From CAYVTZ01 sp964454685 (GTDB lineage: Bacteria; Bacillota; Clostridia; Christensenellales; Christensenellaceae), in the NCBI GenBank assembly GCA_964454685.1, contig CAYVTZ010000008.1, positions 1 to 64,000 on the forward strand: a stretch of 64,000 nucleotides of DNA. The letters are read 5' to 3'. The notes under the pieces were generated by a model. That model was not told the origin of the DNA. It ran no database searches and was given only the letters and a program-made list of their open reading frames with translations. A program made the translations under genes and the position numbers. This document shows positions 51,363 to 59,991 of the stretch, piece by piece; the stretch's first letter is position 1, and the number at the start of each line of letters is the position of its first letter.

Positions 51363-52853
51363 CTAAACGGCAGATGCCATTCTCATGATTGCGTTCTGGT
51401 CAAACTCGTCCTTGCTGAGTTCTCCGGTCATGTGTCCCTCCGCCAAAACAATAATGCGATCAGACATCCCCATCAATTCCTCCATCTCCGAGGAAATCAG
51501 CAGAATGCTTTTGCCTTGTTTCACCAATTCATTCATCAGCACATAAATTTCAAATTTCGCGCCCACATCAATGCCGCGCGTGGGTTCGTCAAAGATAATC
51601 AGCTCCGAGTTCGCTGCCAGCCACTTCCCCAAAATCACCTTTTGCTGGTTGCCGCCGCTCAGGTTTTTCACCAACTGGTTCAGGCTGGGGGTTTTGATGG
51701 CAAGGCTCTCTTTGTACTTCACCGCCGTCTGCGCCTCCTTGCGGCTGTTGATGACCGATCCCGCAGAAATGCTCTTGTAGGACGGCATATTGATGTTTGT
51801 TTTAATGGAAAGGTCCAGCAACGCACCGTGGCGTTTACGATCCTCCGGCACCAAAGCGATACCATAGTCAATCGCCTGCCGCGGGCTTTTGGGTGAAATC
51901 TCCTTGCCGTTTAAAATGATTTTGCCGGATGTCTTTGCCACATCTCCAAAAATCATCTGTGCCAGCTCGGTGCGCCCGGCTCCCACCAAGCCTCCCAGCC
52001 CAAGGATCTCCCCTTTGTGTACCTTGAGGCTGATGTTGTGGTCTCCGTTGCCGCACACATCGTCCAGTTCCAGCACCACCTCGTCTTGATTGATGCAGCC
52101 TTCACGTGGCGGATAGGTCTCCGTCAGGCTTCGTCCCACCATCAGTTGGATCAGTTCATCCACCGTGGATTCCTTTGTGGTCAGTGTTTTGATATATTCT
52201 CCGTCGCGCAGCACCACAATGCGGTCGGAAAGCCGGAAAATCTCGTCCAGACGGTGCGAGATATAAATGATGGAAACCCCCTGCGATTTCAGCAGTTCGC
52301 ACACCTTAAACATGCTTTCCACTTCCGCACTCGTCAGCGGCGCGGAAGGCTCATCCATGATCAATACCTTTGCCTTCTGCTTGATTGCTTTCGCAATTTC
52401 CACCATCTGCTGATATCCAACTGTCAGTTCCCCTGCCATTTTTTTAGGATTGATTTTAATGTTCAGTTGTGCAAAGGCTTTTTCCGCTTCCCGCTCCATC
52501 GCCTTCATGTCGATCATAAAACCCTTTTTGATCGGATTTCCCAAAAACAAGTTTTCAGCGGCTGAAAGCCCCTTTACATTGTTAAACTCCTGATAAATGA
52601 TTGCAATTCCGTTCTCCGCTGCAAGCTGCGGCGTCATGCTGGAAAATCCCTTTCCATTGACGATAATCTTGCCCGACGTCGGAATCACCGCGCCCGAGCA
52701 AGTCTTGATCAAAGTCGACTTCCCCGCTCCATTCTCGCCGATCAGCGCTAGAATCTCTCCCGGTTTCACCTCAAGAGAAACATCCTTCAATGCTTGAACG
52801 CCCGGATAAGATTTGGAGATATTCTTCAGTTGTAAAACGTATTCTTCGTTCAT
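51363..52853 (-). CDS. Sugar ABC transporter ATP-binding protein (RbsA/MglA family)
   Basis: The protein has 496 residues from the ATG at 52853, preceded by TGAGGT. Walker A of domain one is GENGAGKSTLIKTCSG; domain two has GLVGAGRTELAQMIFG, the signature KNLSGGNQQKVILGKW and IIFDEPTRGIDVG. It works with the permease and binding protein on either side. Confidence 0.95.
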   Translation of the reverse strand: MNEEYVLQLKNISKSYPGVQALKDVSLEVKPGEILALIGENGAGKSTLIKTCSGAVIPTSGKIIVNGKGFSSMTPQLAAENGIAIIYQEFNNVKGLSAAENLFLGNPIKKGFMIDMKAMEREAEKAFAQLNIKINPKKMAGELTVGYQQMVEIAKAIKQKAKVLIMDEPSAPLTSAEVESMFKVCELLKSQGVSIIYISHRLDEIFRLSDRIVVLRDGEYIKTLTTKESTVDELIQLMVGRSLTETYPPREGCINQDEVVLELDDVCGNGDHNISLKVHKGEILGLGGLVGAGRTELAQMIFGDVAKTSGKIILNGKEISPKSPRQAIDYGIALVPEDRKRHGALLDLSIKTNINMPSYKSISAGSVINSRKEAQTAVKYKESLAIKTPSLNQLVKNLSGGNQQKVILGKWLAANSELIIFDEPTRGIDVGAKFEIYVLMNELVKQGKSILLISSEMEELMGMSDRIIVLAEGHMTGELSKDEFDQNAIMRMASAV

Positions 52854-52948
52854 AAGACAAACCTCATTCCATCTCACTTTGAGAAGCAGGGCCACCCGTA
52901 GGCAGCCCCGATCCATCCAATTCTGCAAAAAATTATTTGGATTTTCTC

Positions 52949-54010
52949 TTATTGATAGTCTTTCAGATATTCAGCAGCGTTCGCCGCGTCAATGACGAGC
53001 AGCGGTCTAACCAGGTTATGATCCGGGAATGATTCGCCCTTCAACAGTTTTTCGTACAGATCTACAACAGCCTCAGCCGTCTTTTTGTTGGAGCCTTCAA
53101 AGCCTACCGATGCGCGGCTAGCTTCGCCATTCACGATGGATTCCAGCTGCTGCTGCGTCGCGTCAGCAGAGAAGATACCCACATTTTCCGGAATCTTGCC
53201 GCTGAACTTGGTCATAAACGCTTCGTTTGCGCCGATGTCGCCGCCGGCACCGATGGAGCATACGATTGTCGTGTCAGGATTTGCCTGCAAAATGGTTTCC
53301 ATGTTTGCCAGAGCAGCCTGTGCGTCGATTGCCGGTTGCTGTGCAACGATCTCATATTTCCCTGCAGCCTTTTCTTCCAAAGCTTTCAGGATGCCGTTTT
53401 CTCTGTCCAGCAGGATGGGGGTCTGCGGATAGTTCATCACAGCCACTTTTGCTTTCTGATCTCCGGTATATTTTTCGTTGATGAATTTTGCGGCCGCATC
53501 GCCAATGGTATAGCCCAGTTCCGCATTATCCAGCACCCAGTTCAAATCGGTGTTGGTCATCGCATCGTCCCAGCACATCACTTTGATGCCGGCTTCTCTT
53601 GCCTTTTTCAGGTAATCTTCCAATGCGTTCGGGTCGGAAGGATGTACCATGATCATGTCAACTTTGTTGTTGATGAAGTTTTCAAGCTGCTGGATCTGCG
53701 TAGCAGAGTTGTCGTTGCAAGACAAAATGGTATATTCCCAGCCTTTATCTTTCAACAGTTTTTCCACTTCTCCGAAAACACCGGCCCAATAGCTGTTTTC
53801 CAAAGATTGGATCGTGATTCCAACTTTGTAGTTGCCGTCTGCTGCCGCAGGCGCTTCCGCTGCCGGAGCGTCCGCCGCAGGTGCTTCGGCTGCCGGAGCC
53901 TCGGACGCCGGAGCCTCGGATGCCGGAGCCGTGCTCGGGGTCATAGAGCAACCCGCAAACAGTGCGCCCATCAACACGACGAGCAGTACGATCGAAATAA
54001 TTTTTTTCAT
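52949..54010 (-). CDS. Sugar-binding lipoprotein of an ABC transporter (RbsB family)
   Basis: The 353-residue protein has a lipoprotein signal (MKKIISIVLLVVLMGALF) and lipobox AGC, with the lipidated Cys at 21. A linker of (A/S)EAPA and ADAPA units follows (about 53841-53932), then an RbsB-like domain with VGITIQSLENSYWAGVFGEV and TIVCSIGAGGDIGANEAFM. It is the first gene of the unit, behind a 300-base leader and the promoter at 54322-54350. Confidence 0.93.
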   Translation of the reverse strand: MKKIISIVLLVVLMGALFAGCSMTPSTAPASEAPASEAPAAEAPAADAPAAEAPAAADGNYKVGITIQSLENSYWAGVFGEVEKLLKDKGWEYTILSCNDNSATQIQQLENFINNKVDMIMVHPSDPNALEDYLKKAREAGIKVMCWDDAMTNTDLNWVLDNAELGYTIGDAAAKFINEKYTGDQKAKVAVMNYPQTPILLDRENGILKALEEKAAGKYEIVAQQPAIDAQAALANMETILQANPDTTIVCSIGAGGDIGANEAFMTKFSGKIPENVGIFSADATQQQLESIVNGEASRASVGFEGSNKKTAEAVVDLYEKLLKGESFPDHNLVRPLLVIDAANAAEYLKDYQ

Positions 54011-54276
54011 TTTTCTTCCTCCTGAATATTTTTATTTATGGCTTTACCAAACCATAAACCTAAAATTCTCACCATGGTTCTCATCCGTTTTTTGGGTAAA
54101 CGAATATATCGCATAAAACACTTATGTTTTATAAAATTACTGTTTTTTTGTTCTGAAAACTACCCTGCCACAAATCCTGTGTGGCTTACCGCAAACCCTG
54201 TTTGTTTTTTCAATGCTGTTGTTTTGTTGATTCATACTCGACAGTCCCGCGCAGCGAAAAAGTCGTTTGAGTTTCG

Positions 54277-54350
54277 TTGTGAAATAGGTTTTGTAAAATA
54301 GGTTTCAAATCCTATAAGTGTAGATTACAGTATGTATTTTCATTTGTCAA
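54277..54350 (-). promoter_or_regulatory. Promoter of the third ABC operon with a 14-base tandem repeat
   Basis: On the minus strand TTGACA (54345-54350) and TAATCT (54322-54327) are 17 bases apart, a strong promoter. Just downstream, TTGTRAAATAGGTT (plus-strand reading) occurs twice in tandem at 54277-54290 and 54291-54304, placed to block transcription. The leader to the ATG at 54010 is about 300 bases and shows no gene. Confidence 0.7.
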
Positions 54351-54753
54351 TATATATTTTGAAATTTGATTTATTTTTTTTGAAAACTTCCTCTACTCCA
54401 TGTGCTTTACCACAAAATCCCCTTGTGCTACGCGTATTTTCGTCGCTGGCGGTTACCGTTTTTTATCTTATTTTTTCAGTTTTAATCATTTCTTTCATAA
54501 TTACGAACAAAATCAACAAAAAATGTGAATCAGTTACACATTATTTGCATCTTCTGTCAATGCTGCGCCGCCTCTTTTCCGATTGCAAAGCATCAACGCT
54601 TTGTGTATCCGCTTCATCCCCCACCCACATTGCCGAATCTTTCAAAATCCTTGCAGTCTCTCACTCTGCTTCGCTTGTCTCACGAATCCACCTGTAAGCG
54701 ATAACTTTCTTGTCCACCCGCGTGGCTGGTGCTTGCCGCTTGTTTCAGCAAAT
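54351..54753. other. Gene-free stretch
   Basis: This AT-rich stretch lies upstream of the third ABC operon promoter. Open frames here lack ribosome binding sites and recognisable domains, and I see no further repeats. Confidence 0.5.
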
Positions 54754-54788
54754 AAAAAAGGCTTCCGGTCAATTTGACCCGAAGCCTT
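54754..54788 (-). terminator. Rho-independent terminator of the PhnB-like gene
   Basis: Arms AAGGCTTC and GAAGCCTT plus inner GGTCAA/TTGACC form a long stem that ends in a six-T tract on the minus strand, five bases after the stop at 54794. Confidence 0.9.
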
Positions 54789-54793
54789 CGCTG

Positions 54794-55216
54794 CTATTGC
54801 TGCGGATTATAGTACAAAATATGCCAGTTTACCCCATACCGATCCTTCACCATGCAATACCACTCGCTAAAGAAAGTCTGTTGCGGCTCTGTATAAACCG
54901 TGCCACCCTCTTTGAGCGCTTCAAACAGACGCGTCACCTCATTTTTGTCATCCACATTGATGGTCGGATTGATATTATCCCCCACCGTAAGCGGCATGCC
55001 GGACGGCATATCCATAAACATCAGGGTCATACCCCCAACAGGGATTCCGGCGTACATCACGCGATCTTTGTCCGCTTCTGCAACCGGGTGATTCTCGTCC
55101 TGCGGCACTTGGGAATACGTCATCAATCCCTGCACCTCAGTCTGAAACACCTTTGCGTAAAATTCCACGGCTTGACGGCAGTTCCCGTCAAAGTTGATAA
55201 ACATTTCAATCTGCAT
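54794..55216 (-). CDS. VOC-family protein, PhnB-like
   Basis: The protein has 140 residues from the ATG at 55216, which AGGAG precedes by eight bases; a GTG at 55225 is also in frame. It starts with IEMFINFDGNCRQAVEFYAK, has VMYAGIPVGGMTLMFMDMPS, and ends with WYCMVKDRYGVNWHILYY. This is the PhnB/3-demethylubiquinone-methyltransferase-like branch of the VOC superfamily. It is a stand-alone gene with its own terminator. Function is unknown; many such proteins are stress-linked or bind small molecules. Confidence 0.88.
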   Translation of the reverse strand: MQIEMFINFDGNCRQAVEFYAKVFQTEVQGLMTYSQVPQDENHPVAEADKDRVMYAGIPVGGMTLMFMDMPSGMPLTVGDNINPTINVDDKNEVTRLFEALKEGGTVYTEPQQTFFSEWYCMVKDRYGVNWHILYYNPQQ

Positions 55217-55296
55217 CGTTTCCACTCCTGTCTGTACACATATTTACAGTTTTGCTCTGCAAAGTCATTTTAACACACAAAAAGCAGAAAGTGCAA

Positions 55297-55321
55297 TAAA
55301 AAACAGCCTTCTTTCGCTGTT
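55297..55321 (-). terminator. Terminator of the aldolase/kinase operon
   Basis: On the minus strand AACAGC and GCTGTT enclose an 8-base loop and are followed by TTTTATT. It lies 140 bases past the stop of the aldo/keto reductase gene (55461). Confidence 0.75.
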
Positions 55322-55460
55322 CTGCACGTTCCTGCATTGCCGCGCTCGATCCCGCCGGACAGCCGGATGCCGAAAACACATTGTCTCCGGCATCCACGCT
55401 CCCCAACTCTTTTTTGCCAGGTTTGCCAATCCCTACCCTTTTTCAACCCGTAAAAACCCG

Positions 55461-56456
55461 TTACACGATCACGCCGTCCAAATCCCAAAGATCCTCCCAG
55501 CCTTGCGCACCTTCCCATAGGAAAACCTGTCCCTTCACCAAACGGCAGTTGCAGTTTAAGGCATTGATGCGCGCCATCTCCTCCTCCGTCAGCGGGTCCT
55601 TGGTCACGCACTCCAAATTAGAGCGATATTCGCTCTCCCGTACAGAAAAAGGAATGGGTATCTGCCCGCGCTGCGCCGCCCACTTGATGCACACCACCGC
55701 AGGATGAATCTTGTGTGCCTGCGCAATCTCCACGATTTCCGGCAACTGCATGTCCACCACATCATCCTCTGCCATGTCGCGCTCGGGGCGCGTCGGCGAT
55801 CCAATCGGACAAAACCCGATGGGCTGAATGCCCTGCTCCACACAATAGTCAAACAGTTCCTTTTGCTGGAACGCGGGATGCAGCTCCATCTCAATGAGTG
55901 ACGGACGAACACGGCACTGCGGCAAAACAGCCTCCAGCTTCGGAATGGTCATGTTCGACATCCCGATGTGCCGCACCAGCCCCATGTCCACCAGCCGCTC
56001 CATCTGCCGCCACGTGGCAAGAAATGCCTCGGCAGAAAACGGCTTGGAGTCCGGATTCCGGCTGTCCCCGTCACATCCCGGCGCGTGATAGTTCGGGAAC
56101 GGCCAGTGCACAAAGTATGCGTCAATGTAATCCAGTTGCAAATCCTTGAGCGATTGCGCGCAAGAGACCAACACGTCTCCGCGTCCGTGCATGTCGTTCC
56201 ACACCTTCGAGGTGATAAACAGCTCCTCGCGCTTCACCACACCCTGCGTCATCGCGTCGTGGTACACCTGCCCAATCAAATCTTCGTTGCCATAAACGGA
56301 AGCCCCGTCAAACAGCCGATATCCGCATCGGATTGCGCCCGCCACCGCATCCGCCACCTCTTGCGGCGAAAAGCGGTCAGACCCAAAGGTACCCATACCC
56401 ACGCATGGAACGAGATCTCCATTTTGCAGCTTGCGCTGCGGTACTTGCTCAATCAT
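55461..56456 (-). CDS. Aldo/keto reductase
   Basis: The 331-residue AKR (ATG at 56456, or at 56462) has YRLFDGASVYGNEDLIGQV with the catalytic Asp and Tyr, the Lys in LFITSKVW, YIDAYFVHWPFPNYHAPG with the active-site His, and IPIPFSVRESEYRSNLE at the cofactor phosphate site. It is closest to the DkgA-like group. It overlaps the PfkB gene stop and is last in the operon aldolase, kinase, dehydrogenase, PfkB, AKR. Confidence 0.9.
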   Translation of the reverse strand: MIEQVPQRKLQNGDLVPCVGMGTFGSDRFSPQEVADAVAGAIRCGYRLFDGASVYGNEDLIGQVYHDAMTQGVVKREELFITSKVWNDMHGRGDVLVSCAQSLKDLQLDYIDAYFVHWPFPNYHAPGCDGDSRNPDSKPFSAEAFLATWRQMERLVDMGLVRHIGMSNMTIPKLEAVLPQCRVRPSLIEMELHPAFQQKELFDYCVEQGIQPIGFCPIGSPTRPERDMAEDDVVDMQLPEIVEIAQAHKIHPAVVCIKWAAQRGQIPIPFSVRESEYRSNLECVTKDPLTEEEMARINALNCNCRLVKGQVFLWEGAQGWEDLWDLDGVIV

Positions 56457-57414
56457 ATTCATTCATCCTCTTTTCCTGTTGGTCTGGTTGTTCTATCGTC
56501 ACCAGCGGAAAAATCCGCTCAAAGTCCTCCTGCACAAAGCTGCCTGTGCTCATCGTGAGCGTGTTTGCCGTCGCGGCTGCACACGCCAGCCGCATGGTCT
56601 GCTCGATGGTGCTTTTACGCGCCAGCCCCACGGCAAACCCGCCAATCATCGCATCCCCGCTGCCTACCGTGTTTTTGACTTCCACGCGCGGAGGCAGAAC
56701 ATGAAATGTTCCCTCATCGCACGTTAAAATCACGCCGTCCTTGCCTAAGGAGATCGCCGCAATCGCCACGTCATTGCGGTGCATCTCCTGCGTTGCCTGC
56801 ACCAGTTCCTTCCGGTTGTCAGGGTTCAGGTCAAAAAGCTGCACGATTTCGTCCGTGTTGGGTTTGAGCATCGTGGGCGCCGCCTGATAGATTTCCTTCA
56901 GTTGCCCGCTGCTCACATCCGCAAGCACCGGTTTTCCCTTCTCTTTGGCAATACGAATCAACTCCGCACCATAGCTTCCCGTCACACCGGCGGGAAAGCT
57001 GCCCGAAATGCACACCGCTTCGCTCTCGTCCACCACCGCCGCATAATCCTGTAAAAACCGCTCCAATTCCTGCGCGCTAACTTCGAATCCCGGCTCCAAA
57101 TATTCCGTACTCTTGTTCTGCTCCATGTCCCAAAGGTTGATGCAGCATCGTGTTTCGCCCGCCACGCGGGTAAATCGTTTGTGAATCTTCTCCTCGGTGA
57201 TCAGCGATTCAAACAGCATGCCGTTATATCCGCCCACCAGCCCCGCTGCCAGCACGTCCTCGCCCAGCAGCGCAACGATACGCGAAACATTGATTCCCTT
57301 GCCGCCCGCGGTGTTGTTTACGCGCTGTACACGCGAAACTTGATAAGGGTTCAATGCCCCCACCACATATAGTTTATCCACCGATGTGTTCAGTGTGATT
57401 GTCGCAATCGCCAT
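56449..57414 (-). CDS. PfkB-family sugar-phosphate kinase (1-phosphofructokinase/tagatose-6-phosphate kinase-like)
   Basis: The 321-residue ribokinase-fold kinase starts with TITLNTSVDKLYVVGALNPY and has NNTAGGKGINVSRIVALLGE with the substrate-binding Gly-Gly. The catalytic Asp is in NTVGSGDAMIGGFAVGL, the PfkB signature 2. FruK/LacC members add a second phosphate to a ketohexose phosphate. With the GatY-like aldolase in the same operon it suggests a bisphosphate that is then cleaved. AGGAGG lies upstream. Confidence 0.9.
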   Translation of the reverse strand: MAIATITLNTSVDKLYVVGALNPYQVSRVQRVNNTAGGKGINVSRIVALLGEDVLAAGLVGGYNGMLFESLITEEKIHKRFTRVAGETRCCINLWDMEQNKSTEYLEPGFEVSAQELERFLQDYAAVVDESEAVCISGSFPAGVTGSYGAELIRIAKEKGKPVLADVSSGQLKEIYQAAPTMLKPNTDEIVQLFDLNPDNRKELVQATQEMHRNDVAIAAISLGKDGVILTCDEGTFHVLPPRVEVKNTVGSGDAMIGGFAVGLARKSTIEQTMRLACAAATANTLTMSTGSFVQEDFERIFPLVTIEQPDQQEKRMNEYD

Positions 57415-57426
57415 CCGCTTGCCTCC

Positions 57427-58473
57427 TCACTCGTTGATGAGCAATATTTTCCCGTGCACCTGCGCCGGATTGCGGTAAAGGTCAAACGCCGCCATCGCCT
57501 CACGAAGCGGAAATTTCTTGTAAATGAACGCAGGAGTCACACGCAAGTCGCCTGTCGCAAAGTAATGTGCGGCCAAATCCCATTCCTTGCCGGGGAAGGG
57601 CGTGCTGTATCCCTGCCATGTGCCGCAGATCATCAGTTCCTTGCGGCTGACCATCTCCCATTGCTCGCGCGTAAACTTCACGTCCGTCGGGCATGTGCCA
57701 ATCAGTGAAACCCGCCCTTTGGGGCCGGCGATTTCAAACGCCATCACGGTTGCCGCATTCGCTCCCGCCACCTCATAAACATCATGAAACCCTTCGCCCT
57801 CAGTCAGTTCCTCCACCTGCTCCTTGACGTTGCCCTTTGCGGAGTTGATGACGGCGTCCGCCCCCATCTCCTTCGCCAACGCCAAACGATCATCGTCCAA
57901 ATCAAATACCACCGTCTTGCGGCTGCCAAATATTTTCGTCCACTGCATCGCAAAGTTGCCGATCGTGCCGCCGCCAATCACCGCCGTATATTCTCCGCCT
58001 TTGTATCCCGTGTTCTGTACGCCGTGCAGCGCCACCGTCGCAGGTTCAAAAAATGCCGCCACCTCAAAAGGCACAGACGGGTCAAACTTTGCTGCATTTG
58101 CCTCCGGCACCACAATGTATTCTGCAAAGCTGCCCTGCTCGCGCGATCCGATAAAGCTGTCCTGCTTGCATTGCGTGATGTTGCCCCGTCTGCAATCCGC
58201 ACACTTCAGGCAGGGTACGCGCGGCGCGCACGTCACATGATCGCCCGCTTTCAGCTTGGTCACGCCTTCCCCCACTTCCACCACAACGCCGGAAAACTCA
58301 TGTCCCAGCACAATGGGAAAATAATGTGCGCCGTTGTGCAAAACACGCGGCACATCACTGCCACAGATTCCGCTTACGCGCACCTGTATCTTCACCGTAC
58401 CCGGTTTCACCTGCGGAGTCTCATAGTCCATATAACGAATCTCTTCATTTGCTACTAAAACGGCTGCTTTCAT
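57427..58473 (-). CDS. Zinc-dependent polyol dehydrogenase (GatD/sorbitol-dehydrogenase-like)
   Basis: The 348-residue medium-chain dehydrogenase has SGICGSDVPRVLHNGAHYFP and GHEFSGV for the catalytic zinc, VPCLKCADCRRGNITQCKQD for the structural zinc, and VIGGGTIGNFAMQWTKIFG for NAD. The SDVPR...GAHYFPIVLGHE pattern is that of galactitol-1-phosphate 5-dehydrogenase (GatD). Its ATG overlaps the kinase stop (ATGA). It likely oxidises a polyol or polyol phosphate to the ketose used by the next enzymes. Confidence 0.92.
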   Translation of the reverse strand: MKAAVLVANEEIRYMDYETPQVKPGTVKIQVRVSGICGSDVPRVLHNGAHYFPIVLGHEFSGVVVEVGEGVTKLKAGDHVTCAPRVPCLKCADCRRGNITQCKQDSFIGSREQGSFAEYIVVPEANAAKFDPSVPFEVAAFFEPATVALHGVQNTGYKGGEYTAVIGGGTIGNFAMQWTKIFGSRKTVVFDLDDDRLALAKEMGADAVINSAKGNVKEQVEELTEGEGFHDVYEVAGANAATVMAFEIAGPKGRVSLIGTCPTDVKFTREQWEMVSRKELMICGTWQGYSTPFPGKEWDLAAHYFATGDLRVTPAFIYKKFPLREAMAAFDLYRNPAQVHGKILLINE

Positions 58474-59987
58474 CTGTTTGCTCCCTCTTTCATCAATTCT
58501 TTCAAACTTTCGTACAACTTCAAATAGGTTTGGTACGCCCGATCATACACCGCCGCATCCGCATCACTGTGCGTGTGCCGACGGCGAATTTTAAGCGTCC
58601 GCTCCCGCGCCTCATGAAAGTCGCCATATACGCCGACTCCCACCCCCGCCAAAATCGCCGCGCCCAGCGTCGTTGCCTCATCCGCGTAAGGTACCACAAT
58701 GTCTTTGCCCGTAATGTCCGCTTTTAGCTGCGTCCAAAACAGCGAGTTCGCGCTGCCGCCCATTGCGTTCAGCACACCCACCTCAGCGCCCGCATGTCTG
58801 GCGATCTCAATGTTATGCCGCAGCGCAAAAACGGTTCCTTCCAAAGCCGCCCGCATAAAATGCCCTTTGGTCTTGCGATAGTCGATCCCGTAGTATACAC
58901 CCTTTGCGTATGGGTCCCACAACGGAGAGCGCTCTCCTGCCATGTACGGCAAAAACACCATGCCATCGCTGCCCGCCGCCACGCGCTCCGCCTCCTGCGT
59001 CAACAGATCAAAGCTGCTCTGCCCCGCGCGCTGTGCCACCTCGCGTTCATGCTCTCCAAACTGCGCCTCAAACCAGCGCATCACCCCGCCGCCGCCTACC
59101 GTGCCGCCCTGCAAAATGTATTTATCCGGCACAACATGCGCACTCAAAATCAACCGCTCGTCCGCCACATAGTCGGAAAGCACAATGCTCATGCCTCCGG
59201 CTTGTCCGCCTTGCTCCTGCACCTGTCCGTCATCCATCACGCCTGCGCCCAGTGCGCCGCATGCCGCATCCAGTCCTCCCGCCACCACCGGCGTTCCTGC
59301 CATCAGCCCCGTCTGCGCCGCCGCCTGCTCGCTCACGCCGCCCACCACTTCATGACAGGCATAGATTTCAGGAAACAGTTCCGGTCTCAGCCCCATTGCG
59401 CGAATCATACCCTCATCATATTGCTTTTTGCGCATATCAAAGAAGTGCAGTCCATATCCTTGGCACACATCCTGCGAAAACGCACCCGTCAATCGATATA
59501 CAACGAATCCGTTTGCCTGCAAAATGCGATGCGCCTTTTCATATACCTGTGCACGGTGTTTTTTGTACCACAATACTTTAGGCGAGCTATACGAAGGCGC
59601 CGTAGGATTGCCGCACAATTCAAAAATCGCGCTGCCCATGTCGCGCTTCAGATCGTCGCAGATCTCTTGCGCGCGCATGTCATACCAAATGGGCGTTTTG
59701 CACAGCACATTACCCGCCGCGTCCACCGGAATGGCAGACCAGCTTTGCCCGTCGATGCCCACGCCCGCAACCTGCGAAGGGTTGATGTTCCCGCGATGCA
59801 GCACATTACGGATCGCCGCGCACACCGCCGCATACCACTCGTCCGGCTCCTGCTCCGCCCAGCCCGACTGCGGCTGGTATACCTCATAGCTTTGCGTATC
59901 ACTGCACACCACATGTCCGTCTGCGGTAAACGCCGCCACTTTGCATCCTGATGTGCCGATATCAATTCCCAGCAGATATTGTTCCAC
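58470..59987 (-). CDS. FGGY-family kinase, xylulokinase-like
   Basis: The 505-residue kinase begins at GTG with AAAGGCG upstream. Its motifs are GIDIGTSGCKVAAFTADGHV, VGIDGQSWSAIPVD (xylulokinase-type GxxGQ), VAGGLDAACGALGAGVM and NAMGGSANSLFWTQLKADIT. It matches xylulokinase length and motif order more closely than the other two FGGY kinases of the window. Encoded between the aldolase and the zinc dehydrogenase, it probably phosphorylates the ketose produced by the dehydrogenase. Confidence 0.92.
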   Translation of the reverse strand: MEQYLLGIDIGTSGCKVAAFTADGHVVCSDTQSYEVYQPQSGWAEQEPDEWYAAVCAAIRNVLHRGNINPSQVAGVGIDGQSWSAIPVDAAGNVLCKTPIWYDMRAQEICDDLKRDMGSAIFELCGNPTAPSYSSPKVLWYKKHRAQVYEKAHRILQANGFVVYRLTGAFSQDVCQGYGLHFFDMRKKQYDEGMIRAMGLRPELFPEIYACHEVVGGVSEQAAAQTGLMAGTPVVAGGLDAACGALGAGVMDDGQVQEQGGQAGGMSIVLSDYVADERLILSAHVVPDKYILQGGTVGGGGVMRWFEAQFGEHEREVAQRAGQSSFDLLTQEAERVAAGSDGMVFLPYMAGERSPLWDPYAKGVYYGIDYRKTKGHFMRAALEGTVFALRHNIEIARHAGAEVGVLNAMGGSANSLFWTQLKADITGKDIVVPYADEATTLGAAILAGVGVGVYGDFHEARERTLKIRRRHTHSDADAAVYDRAYQTYLKLYESLKELMKEGANR

Positions 59988-59991
59988 GTTC

